From CAZNPH01 sp964574985 (lineage in GTDB: Bacteria > Bacteroidota > Bacteroidia > Bacteroidales > SM23-62): a stretch of DNA of 64,000 nucleotides. Made by a program: the position numbers and the translations under genes. Under the pieces are notes generated by a model. The model searched no databases. It had not been told where the DNA came from and was given only the letters and a program-made list of their open reading frames with translations. Every line of letters starts with the position of its first letter. Within the stretch, counting starts at the first letter, position 1. The DNA lies in contig CAZNPH010000001.1 of assembly GCA_964574985.1 (NCBI GenBank), positions 186,001-250,000 of the forward strand, written 5' to 3'. Positions 18,301 to 24,264 of this stretch are shown here, piece by piece.

Positions 18301-18566
18301 CGCCGGCGGATCTGATCCTGATCGAATACTGTCATTTCCATCAGATATGCAAGGTTGCTGTTTCCCTGATCTTTTTGGTGATTGAGCAGATAAAGCTCGG
18401 AGAGAATCTTCACTTTCATTTCCCAGGCCGCCTTATTGGTAAAAGTTACAGCCAGGATATGCCGGTAGCTTTCCGGATCCCTGAATAAAAGCTCAAGGTA
18501 TTCACGGGCCAGTGTATATGTTTTACCGGAACCTGCAGATGACTTGTAAACAACAAGATTTGACAT
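15312..18566 (-). CDS. AddA-like UvrD/RecB-family helicase-nuclease
   Basis: A 1084-residue SF1A helicase with a C-terminal nuclease. Motif I is SSAGSGKTYTLAREYLELL at the extreme N-terminus. Motif II is MIDEFQDTS (about residue 390), motif III GDIKQSIYRWRNGD, motif V IRIMTIHKAKGLEFPVVILP, and motif VI LYVSMTRACDELYLF. The last 80 residues hold the PD-(D/E)XK core (RRPDRVM, VVVLDYKFGRR). With the downstream AddB-like gene it should form an AddAB-type recombinational repair complex. First gene of a three-gene operon. Confidence 0.9.
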   Translation of the reverse strand: MSNLVVYKSSAGSGKTYTLAREYLELLFRDPESYRHILAVTFTNKAAWEMKVKILSELYLLNHQKDQGNSNLAYLMEMTVFDQDQIRRRAGYMLGMILHNYSRFHVMTIDRFFQKIIRGFARDIGIQAGYTVELDHHKVLDHAIDELFSGLSEDPLLLQWLAGFARERIIEGGSWNLKYLIRELSREIFNERFQMHRSELKRKFTDRKFLRAYKKDLYRIIKSYEENLMATGRAAMELVNRNGLQVEDFKYGKTGPVGYLEALSAGRTGKVPGTRVCNALDDAEGWYSAGSEKKKQISYLVKNGLGELLAKAVRKFEDEFAKYETARLVVRNIYILGILSDVSERVYAYASEMNFFLLSDANRFLKDIIGENEAPFIYEKTGEYFHHFMIDEFQDTSILQYDNFKPLIADSLARNYKSMLVGDIKQSIYRWRNGDWEILSDMIGDDFRHFGIAYKPLVFNWRSREVIVECNNRFFSTAADILQSHLDQLILSGGSDQDLQRWMDGRLKKVYQDVRQEVPGHQKKKKAGGYVRFEFLESSNKQWQEDAVRNTISVIEQLQERGYHPGDIAILARTGEEVRKMTDAILDYKDSSMASEQYSYDTISQESLFVGSSSAVQLIISIMKFLNQPGDRINKAFLLHESQTILSASGRNPGKLFMSAGNHEDESILLEYLPDEFVKTRQWLKNLPLYELTEEIVRIFSLSGKSRDLPFINAFQDLVTEYAAKEPSDNVSFLEWWEEEGKQKNLSISEQQDAIRIMTIHKAKGLEFPVVILPFCDWKLDHHANQTILWCKPEIRPFDGLPLVPVLYSGRLENSFFSGEYYREKLKIFVDHFNLLYVSMTRACDELYLFMPDKPSDKGMTDIADLVLSVARKEFTKDRPVAPGKGKNYKSRLEFGLPAKVLTEEKRGKTCKMSAFRSVPLGDRLKLRFRGDDFFDPAGKDKVSYGRIMHEVFEMIETRDDLDRAMEEIFRQGKMGRNECMKMRSHIEGIISRKPWSYWFSDKWKVINEREMITGAGKIRRPDRVMIQSRKVVVLDYKFGRRKENIYASQVREYMSHLSAMGFQEIEGYVWYVMLDELQKITRE

Positions 18567-18692
18567 AATCTACCAGATCGGTCTAAGGTATGGAAATTCG
18601 AAAAAATATCAATGCCCGGGTATCCGGTTTCTGCATGGTAATTATTTTTATTTTTCGTATATTTTCCTCTGAAATCATCAATCGGCTGAATC

Positions 18693-18836
18693 ATGATCAG
18701 CAATCAATATACTTTTGCAGGTGCCATGCTTTTACTCATGGCGATAATTTTCGGATGCAGCAGGGATCATGCTCCCCCACAGACCGTTAAATTTGATGTT
18801 TCACGCCTGGTAAAAACCGTTCAGGATTGTCCATGA
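18693..18836 (+). CDS. Tiny lipoprotein-like ORF, 47 residues, possibly a truncated gene
   Basis: An open frame encoding an N-terminal hydrophobic signal (AMLLLMAIIFGC) with a good lipobox (IIFGC), followed by only 25 residues (SRDHAPPQTVKFD...VQDCP) before TGA. It is either a genuine small lipoprotein or the stump of a larger one cut off where the repeated element begins. Its stop overlaps the ATG of the repeated short ORF (ATGA, 18833-18836). No homologue is recognised. Confidence 0.4.
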   Translation: MISNQYTFAGAMLLLMAIIFGCSRDHAPPQTVKFDVSRLVKTVQDCP

Positions 18837-18898
18837 AACCCTCATCACCGATCCTGGATGTGGACAGTACGCGGGTGGCCGGCAACAAAAAATCATAA
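18833..18898 (+). repeat. Dispersed short-ORF element, copy A (21 codons)
   Basis: Reads MKPSSPILDVDSTRVAGNKKS then TAA. The first 7 codons and the last 13 are near-identical to copy B at 44107-44253, including the stop codon and the bases just after it. Copy A lacks about 80 nt of copy B's middle, and the deletion preserves frame. Differences are point changes (N/S, T/M and a synonymous Ser codon). It ends 57 nt before the next gene, much as copy B ends 59 nt before larC. Function unknown. Confidence 0.6.
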
Positions 18899-18955
18899 TC
18901 CTTGAAATGAATATACACCGTATCAATTGCTAAACGATCAAATAAATATTTTCGA

Positions 18956-19471
18956 ATGCAAACAGAAGATTCCATACGTATACTAAAGGCGCAGACGGAG
19001 AAACTCAATGAAAAAAAATTCGATCTGAATGCCTGGAAAAACTCCACCATCATTCTGCTGGAAAGGATTTTCGGTGGAGATAATAAAAAGATCGCCGCCC
19101 TCCGGAATATTAAATATGACCAGGGAAGCTGGGTACTGAGGGATGAAACAGGATATACAAATTCAATGGATGCCTGCCGGAAGATGGGCAGGGACGTGCT
19201 GGAAACGGCCATAGTCGAACTGGAAAATTTTGGAATGCCTGAAGTTACTGTTGACCAAATTGACTTCCGGATCATCCTCCATGCCCTTGAAGATGAGCTT
19301 TCGGGAAGTGAATTCAGGGAAATAAAAAGACTGCTTTCCAGGGAATCCAGTACCGGAGAAAAAAAGAAACTGATCATGACCAGACTGAAGTCCTTCGGAC
19401 AGGATACGGCCGGGGCCATAATCGCTCATATTCTGACCAACAAACAGGTTTCCTCAAGGCTGAAGGATTAG
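18956..19471 (+). CDS. Conserved-looking helical hypothetical protein
   Basis: A 171-residue cytoplasmic protein, predominantly helical by composition and rich in charged residues, with no signal peptide or membrane segment. The N-terminal portion (DLNAWKNSTIILLERIFGG) resembles a segment I have seen at the N-terminus of uncharacterised bacterial proteins. No catalytic motif is visible. It ends 33 nt before mnmA, but mnmA has its own -7 box. The ORF is trusted for its length and its codon use similar to its neighbours. Function unknown. Confidence 0.65.
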   Translation: MQTEDSIRILKAQTEKLNEKKFDLNAWKNSTIILLERIFGGDNKKIAALRNIKYDQGSWVLRDETGYTNSMDACRKMGRDVLETAIVELENFGMPEVTVDQIDFRIILHALEDELSGSEFREIKRLLSRESSTGEKKKLIMTRLKSFGQDTAGAIIAHILTNKQVSSRLKD

Positions 19472-19478
19472 ATTTTAC

Positions 19479-19486
19479 TACCTTTG
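19479..19486 (+). promoter_or_regulatory. -7 box (TACCTTTG) upstream of mnmA
   Basis: Full TAnnTTTG match 18 nt before the ATG at 19505. It lies just upstream of an alternative in-frame codon at 19484, supporting the later start. Confidence 0.55.
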
Positions 19487-19504
19487 CCATCCAAAGGGAA
19501 TACG

Positions 19505-20671
19505 ATGAAAAAGGTTGTTGTCGGACTATCCGGCGGTGTCGATTCAAGCATTGCGGCCTATCTTTTGAAAAAGCAGGGACACGAGGTAACCGGATTGTAC
19601 ATGATCAACTGGCACGATAAAACCGGCACCATTGAAGGAGCTTGCCCCTGGAAAGATGATCTGATCTTTGCACAATTGGTGGCCCGCAAACTGGACATTG
19701 ATTTCCACAGCATTGATCTGAGCCGGGAATATAAAAGCCGGGTTGTGGATTACATGTTCAGTGAATACCGGAAAGGCCGCACGCCAAATCCCGATGTATT
19801 GTGCAACCGGGAGATTAAATTCGATGTTTTTGCACGGACCGCGGAAAAATTCGGAGCGGAAATGATCGCCACCGGCCATTATTGCAGGAAAAGGACAACC
19901 GGAAAGATAAACAGACTCCTGGCCGGAGTCGACCGGAACAAAGAACAAAGTTATTTCCTTTGTCAGCTTTCCCAGGATCAGCTGGAAAACGTCCTGTTCC
20001 CCGTGGGAGAAATGACCAAGGAACAAGTCAGAAAACTTGCCGCAGACCTTGATCTGCCAACAGCACGAAGAAAAGATTCCCAGGGTATCTGTTTCATCGG
20101 CAGGATCGATCTTCCGGAATTCCTCAGGCAAAGAATGGAACCTGTAAAAGGTCAGGTTATTGAAATACCCCGGAGATTCGCCGGTTATCTGGAATATTGT
20201 GCAGACAGCAACGATCCGGAAAAACTCTCAAAGCCTTTCTTCTATCACCCCGGTGACGGGGTGGTGATCGGAACCCACAACGGAGCCCATTTCTATACCA
20301 TCGGTCAAAGAAAGGGTCTGAACATCGGGGGCAAGGAAAATCCATTGTTCGTGATACATACCGACACGCAGAAGAACATCGTGTATACGGGACAGGGAAA
20401 GGATCATCCGGGACTTTTCAGAAAAGGCCTGTTCATAAGAAACGAAGACATCCACTGGCTGCGGAAAGACCTTGAACCGGCTCCCGGCGACCGGTTTGCC
20501 TGCCAGGCCAGGATCCGTTACCGGCAGCCACTTCAGAATGCCTCCCTGGTCAAAAAGAAAAACGGTTCGTATATTGTATTTGACCGGTTCCAACGCGGCA
20601 TCACCCCCGGACAATTTGCGGCATGGTACCGGGACGATGAACTTCTGGGCTCCGGGGTCATTGCCCAATGA
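19505..20671 (+). CDS. mnmA: tRNA 2-thiouridylase MnmA
   Basis: A 388-residue enzyme that 2-thiolates U34 of tRNA-Lys, -Glu and -Gln using sulfur relayed from a cysteine desulfurase. It has the PP-loop VVGLSGGVDSSIAAYLL at the N-terminus, the first catalytic Cys in TPNPDVLCNREIKF, the ATGHYCR motif, and the second catalytic Cys in KDSQGICFIG. A C-terminal beta-barrel tRNA-binding region ends the protein. The start is MKKVVVG, placed after the -7 box. It converges directly on cysH (stops abut at 20671/20672). Confidence 0.95.
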   Translation: MKKVVVGLSGGVDSSIAAYLLKKQGHEVTGLYMINWHDKTGTIEGACPWKDDLIFAQLVARKLDIDFHSIDLSREYKSRVVDYMFSEYRKGRTPNPDVLCNREIKFDVFARTAEKFGAEMIATGHYCRKRTTGKINRLLAGVDRNKEQSYFLCQLSQDQLENVLFPVGEMTKEQVRKLAADLDLPTARRKDSQGICFIGRIDLPEFLRQRMEPVKGQVIEIPRRFAGYLEYCADSNDPEKLSKPFFYHPGDGVVIGTHNGAHFYTIGQRKGLNIGGKENPLFVIHTDTQKNIVYTGQGKDHPGLFRKGLFIRNEDIHWLRKDLEPAPGDRFACQARIRYRQPLQNASLVKKKNGSYIVFDRFQRGITPGQFAAWYRDDELLGSGVIAQ

Positions 20672-21400
20672 TCAGTCTCCCCCGTCGTGCAGGCCACATT
20701 CCCTCTTTTCCTGTTCTTCCCACCACCATCTGCCCGAACGAAACTCTTCACCGGATTTTACCGGTCGCGTACATGGCCGGCATCCGATGCTTTTATATCC
20801 TTTTTCGTGCAATCTGTTGAAAGGCACATGATGTGACCGTATATAATCCCAGACTTCCGATTCGCACCAGTCAATCAGCGGATTGACCTTGATCAGGCCG
20901 TTCTGATCATCCCATTCCACCCGTTTGTTGTAAAACCGGGTCAGACTCTGATCCTTCCTGAGTCCGCATACCCAGACATCCATTCCCCGCAGGGCCCGTT
21001 TGAGGGGTTCCTTCTTACGGATATGGCAGCATAATTTCCGGTTTTCAACGCTCTCGTAAAACAAATTGATCCCCTTGCTGTTCACCATTTTCTCAACCGC
21101 CTTGTAATCGGGGAAATAAACCCGTATCTGAATGCCGTAATGCCTGGCGGTCTCCTCAATCAACCGGTAGGTTTCCGGGAAAAGCCTTCCCGTATCAAGT
21201 GTAATAACAGGGATCTCTTTCCCGGCAGCAACAATCATGTCGGTGATCACCTGGTCTTCGGCACCCATACTGCTGGACTGCAAAACTTTACCGGGGTATT
21301 TCCCGGAGAAGTAATTCAATAATTCCAGCGGTGAATACCCTTTCAGCTCCGCATTCAGTGAATCGATCACTGCACTTTTGTCATTCTGATGAGATGTCAT
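20672..21400 (-). CDS. cysH: Assimilatory APS reductase (CysH, 4Fe-4S type)
   Basis: A 242-residue thioredoxin-dependent adenylylsulfate reductase: APS to sulfite and AMP in sulfate assimilation. The ATG at 21400 is chosen over one at 21424 because a purine-rich AGGAGGAG site lies just before it. It keeps VLQSSSMGAEDQVI (nucleotide loop), the paired cysteines in ENRKLCCHIRK, GCRPC, and the C-terminal ECGLH with the catalytic Cys. The CC...CxxC set binds the 4Fe-4S cluster that marks APS rather than PAPS specificity. It is convergent with mnmA, with murU upstream. A second APS-reducing system, aprBA, begins 2.4 kb away. Confidence 0.92.
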   Translation of the reverse strand: MTSHQNDKSAVIDSLNAELKGYSPLELLNYFSGKYPGKVLQSSSMGAEDQVITDMIVAAGKEIPVITLDTGRLFPETYRLIEETARHYGIQIRVYFPDYKAVEKMVNSKGINLFYESVENRKLCCHIRKKEPLKRALRGMDVWVCGLRKDQSLTRFYNKRVEWDDQNGLIKVNPLIDWCESEVWDYIRSHHVPFNRLHEKGYKSIGCRPCTRPVKSGEEFRSGRWWWEEQEKRECGLHDGGD

Positions 21401-21445
21401 GTTCTCCTCCTCCCTGTAAAACATAAAATTGATGGAATTTTAAAT

Positions 21446-22174
21446 TCATGTTTCTTTTCCCCGAAACAGTTTTTCGGCTTTCCTGAAATTTTCATACCTG
21501 CCCAGATCGTACCAGTAATCGCTGTCATGACGGTATGCCCGGATGGGGTATTGTGCAGCAAGACGCAAATAAAGACCGGTCAGTGAAAAAGCGCCTTCTT
21601 CGGTGATCAGACTGAATATCCGGGGATCAACGACCTGAATGCAACTGTTTCCCAATGGGATCAGTTTCTCTTTATCATTTCTTATGATTCTTTCTTCTCC
21701 GCTGACCAGGTTTCTCCATCCGGCGAGGTATCCTGACCGGGTGAAAAGAAAAGGCCGGGTCGTGGATCTCTTTTTTACCGCCAGGGTAACCAGTGAATTA
21801 CCGGATAAATGGGCACGATATAGCGAAATCAGGTCCAGACCGGTCAGAACATCCACATTGTGCAATAAAAAAGGTTCATTTCCAAAGAACCATGACGCTT
21901 TCTTCAAGCCTCCCCCGGTATTCAGCAAACGCTCTGTTTCATCGGACGGCTCTACCCGTATATCAAAGTGGTTCCGTTCATCCAGAAAATCCCTGATCTG
22001 TTCCGCAAAATGAAAAACATTCACGATTATTTCATCAAACCCTGCAGTCCGGAGATTCAAAATAACCCTTTCCAATAGTTTTTTCCCGTTGAAATCGACC
22101 AGCGCTTTCGGGGTATGGTCGGTCAATGGTGCCAGTCTGGTCCCTTTTCCGGCTGCAAGAATCATTGCCTTCAT
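21446..22174 (-). CDS. Sugar-1-phosphate nucleotidyltransferase, MurU-like
   Basis: A 242-residue nucleotidyltransferase with signature MILAAGKGTRLAPLTDHTPKAL and metal-site HNVDVLTG. The short length without a C-terminal hexapeptide domain fits MurU, which makes UDP-MurNAc from MurNAc-1-P in peptidoglycan recycling. The immediately upstream AmgK-like kinase, which would supply the sugar-1-phosphate, supports this. Mannose-1-phosphate guanylyltransferase-like proteins share these motifs, so the sugar specificity is inferred from context. Confidence 0.8.
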   Translation of the reverse strand: MKAMILAAGKGTRLAPLTDHTPKALVDFNGKKLLERVILNLRTAGFDEIIVNVFHFAEQIRDFLDERNHFDIRVEPSDETERLLNTGGGLKKASWFFGNEPFLLHNVDVLTGLDLISLYRAHLSGNSLVTLAVKKRSTTRPFLFTRSGYLAGWRNLVSGEERIIRNDKEKLIPLGNSCIQVVDPRIFSLITEEGAFSLTGLYLRLAAQYPIRAYRHDSDYWYDLGRYENFRKAEKLFRGKET

Positions 22175-22269
22175 CCGAATATATTTGCGTTACCCATTTA
22201 ATATTTAGCACGTTATAATGTCAGCTCAAAAGATTTGTGTTTTTGTTGCCGGCCTCCCGCAGGATCATA

Positions 22270-23703
22270 TTATTTTTCAAGCTCGCGGTGGAATATCACA
22301 GATTCCAGCCGGTAAACAGATTTTATGTACTGTGCCAGTTTTTCTGCACAATAAACCGACCGGTGTTGTCCTCCTGTACAACCAAAAAACACGGATAAAT
22401 GTTCAAACTGCCTTGCCTGGTATTTTTTCACCGACTGATCGATGATCCCAAAAACATGGTTTAAAAATTCACTGACTTCAGGTTTCGATGACATATACCG
22501 GATCACTTTTTCGTCCATACCGGTAAAGGATTTATATTCTTCGAGACGGCCCGGATTGGGCAGCAATCTGCAGTCAAACACGAATCCGCCGCCATGACCG
22601 CTGTAATCTCCGGGCATACCGTGTTTGTATGAAAAACTGGTGATTCTGATCTTCATTGGCTGACCATACCCCTTCCCGTACTCCATCAAATCCTGCCGTG
22701 CAGACAGTTTTTCAAAACAACGGACCATTTCCGGAACATCTGAAGGAATATGCTTATTCTCCAGCAACCAACGGATATTGTTCAGGGCATACGGAATGCT
22801 CTCCATAAAAAGCGGTTTGTTCTCGACCATACCGCGCAACCCGTATGTACCCATAACCTGCATGATCCTCAGCCAGACCAGGGGATAATAATAACGCATG
22901 AAATCCGGTCTGCCGGTCCCGGTTCTTTTCTCCAATTCCTTCAGATAATGTTCCTGTAATTCCTGTCTCAGTGCAGGCGGCAAATCTGTTTTTGACTCAT
23001 ACAGAAGAGAAGCCACATCATATTGCAGGGGTCCTTTCCTCCCCCCCTGATAATCTATAAAATAAACATCATCATGGATCAGCATGATGTTTCTGCTCTG
23101 GAAATCCCGGTACATGAAAAATTCTTTTTCTGCCCTGTCAATGAAGCGTGCGAAACGCACGAAATCATCTTCCAGACTGTCCTCGTCAAATGATATACCG
23201 TGGATCCTGAGTCCAAAGTATTTGAAATAATTCAGATCCCACATGACCGAACGGCTGTCGAAACTTTCCCTGTGCGTACAAAGAGAATAATCAAGACCTG
23301 CATGTCCCTCGGTCTGAAAACAGATCAGCATGGACAAAACCCTTTTGTATATTTCTGTCAAATTCTCTGAAAAACCTGAAATTTTTTTTTCGTCCGCCAC
23401 TTTTGCATGCAAAGTTACATCGCCCAGATCCTGAATAAGGTAAACGGATTTTTCCGGTTTCCGGGCGTAGATCTCCGGCACGGGTAAACCTTTCTTTCTG
23501 AAATGATCGGAAAAAGCAAGAAAAGCCCGGGTTTCTTTCCGGTCTTCATGGAATACACCCAGTGCACTCCGTTTCTTTCCCGAAATTCTGCAGTATTTTC
23601 GGGCTGATCCTGAACGCGGATCCAGTGACTGCATGTTCCCTGCACTTTCACCCGACCATTCCCGGAATAACTCTGCAAGGATATCCTGTAATTCTTTCTG
23701 CAT
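22270..23703 (-). CDS. AmgK-like sugar kinase fused to a RapZ C-terminal domain
   Basis: The start at 23703 (MQKELQ) follows the -7 box. The 477-residue protein has two parts. Residues 1-340 are an aminoglycoside phosphotransferase-fold kinase like AmgK (anomeric MurNAc/GlcNAc kinase), with catalytic loop YRDFQSRNIMLI and metal motif FIDYQGGRKGPLQYDVASL. Residues about 350-477 match the RapZ C-terminal domain (ITSFSYKHG, GGFVFDCRLLPNPGR, FFGCTGGQHRSVYCAEKL). RapZ senses GlcN6P through that domain in enterics. The fusion, next to a MurU-like enzyme, suggests a kinase gated by an amino-sugar ligand. Confidence 0.85.
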   Translation of the reverse strand: MQKELQDILAELFREWSGESAGNMQSLDPRSGSARKYCRISGKKRSALGVFHEDRKETRAFLAFSDHFRKKGLPVPEIYARKPEKSVYLIQDLGDVTLHAKVADEKKISGFSENLTEIYKRVLSMLICFQTEGHAGLDYSLCTHRESFDSRSVMWDLNYFKYFGLRIHGISFDEDSLEDDFVRFARFIDRAEKEFFMYRDFQSRNIMLIHDDVYFIDYQGGRKGPLQYDVASLLYESKTDLPPALRQELQEHYLKELEKRTGTGRPDFMRYYYPLVWLRIMQVMGTYGLRGMVENKPLFMESIPYALNNIRWLLENKHIPSDVPEMVRCFEKLSARQDLMEYGKGYGQPMKIRITSFSYKHGMPGDYSGHGGGFVFDCRLLPNPGRLEEYKSFTGMDEKVIRYMSSKPEVSEFLNHVFGIIDQSVKKYQARQFEHLSVFFGCTGGQHRSVYCAEKLAQYIKSVYRLESVIFHRELEK

Positions 23704-23723
23704 GAAAAAAGTTTCGGTCAGTT

Positions 23724-23753
23724 CAAATTTAATTATTTCCCCTGCCCCTGCAA
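23724..23753 (-). promoter_or_regulatory. Bacteroidota-type promoter for the AmgK-RapZ gene
   Basis: On the minus strand TTG (23753-23751, within TTTTTG) and TAAATTTG (23731-23724) are separated by 19 nt, a good match to the consensus. The ATG is 20 nt downstream. Confidence 0.65.
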
Positions 23754-23792
23754 AAATCAGACACCCCGGCAACAGCATTGTATTAATTTGGT

Positions 23793-23800
23793 TATGTTTG
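23793..23800 (+). promoter_or_regulatory. -7 box (TATGTTTG) upstream of aprB
   Basis: Full TAnnTTTG match 21 nt before the aprB ATG, in the 118-nt divergent region with the AmgK-RapZ gene. A -33 TTG at the proper spacing is not evident. It matters because it suggests the apr-qmo cluster is read by the host's own sigma factor. Confidence 0.5.
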
Positions 23801-23821
23801 TATGTTTTCAATCATTTCGTC

Positions 23822-24259
23822 ATGCCAAGCTTCGTGATCACGGAAAAATGCGACGGCTGCAAATCCCTTGACAAAACAGCCTGCCAGTACGTATGCCCGA
23901 ACGACCTGATGGTACTCGACATGGCAAAGAACAAAGCCATGAACAGGGCCCCCGAAATGTGCTGGGAATGTTACAATTGCGTTAAGATATGCCCCACACA
24001 GGCCATCGAAGTCAGGGGTTATGCCGATTTTATGCCGTTGGGTGCGGTTGTCCGGCCCATGAAAAGTTCCGATGCCATATTGTGGTCGGTAAAATTCAGG
24101 GACGGCCAAATCAAAAGATTCAAATTTCCCACCCGCACCATCCCGGAAGGAAACATTTCACCGGACGCCGGATATGAAACAGGATCAGATGACATGAAAA
24201 GTCCGCTCCTCAGAACAGAACCCGGTTCTCTCGGCATCTCAGAATTAAGCAAAATATAA
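23822..24259 (+). CDS. aprB: Adenylylsulfate reductase beta subunit AprB
   Basis: A 145-residue ferredoxin subunit starting MPSFVITEKCDGC. The first cluster set is CDGCKSLDKTACQYVCPNDL, with the long insertion between cysteines 2 and 3 that is typical of AprB. The second is CWECYNCVKICPTQAIEV, with the Trp beside the cluster thought to aid electron transfer in characterised enzymes. After about residue 80 a beta-rich tail (FMPLGAVVRPMKSSDAILWS, FKFPTRTIPEG) corresponds to the extension that wraps around AprA. It passes electrons between Qmo and the AprA flavin. First gene of the cluster, 5 nt before aprA. Confidence 0.95.
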   Translation: MPSFVITEKCDGCKSLDKTACQYVCPNDLMVLDMAKNKAMNRAPEMCWECYNCVKICPTQAIEVRGYADFMPLGAVVRPMKSSDAILWSVKFRDGQIKRFKFPTRTIPEGNISPDAGYETGSDDMKSPLLRTEPGSLGISELSKI

Positions 24260-24264
24260 AATTT

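Larger units (their letters stand above)
18567..18955. other. Gene-poor spacer with two tiny overlapping ORFs
   Basis: A 389-nt region between the divergent AddA-like gene and the unknown gene at 18956. It starts AT-rich and becomes GC-richer near 18860-18885. Its only supported contents are the tiny lipoprotein-like ORF (18693-18836) and the repeated short ORF (18833-18898), described separately. No tRNA, IS end or clear terminator was found. Confidence 0.6.
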
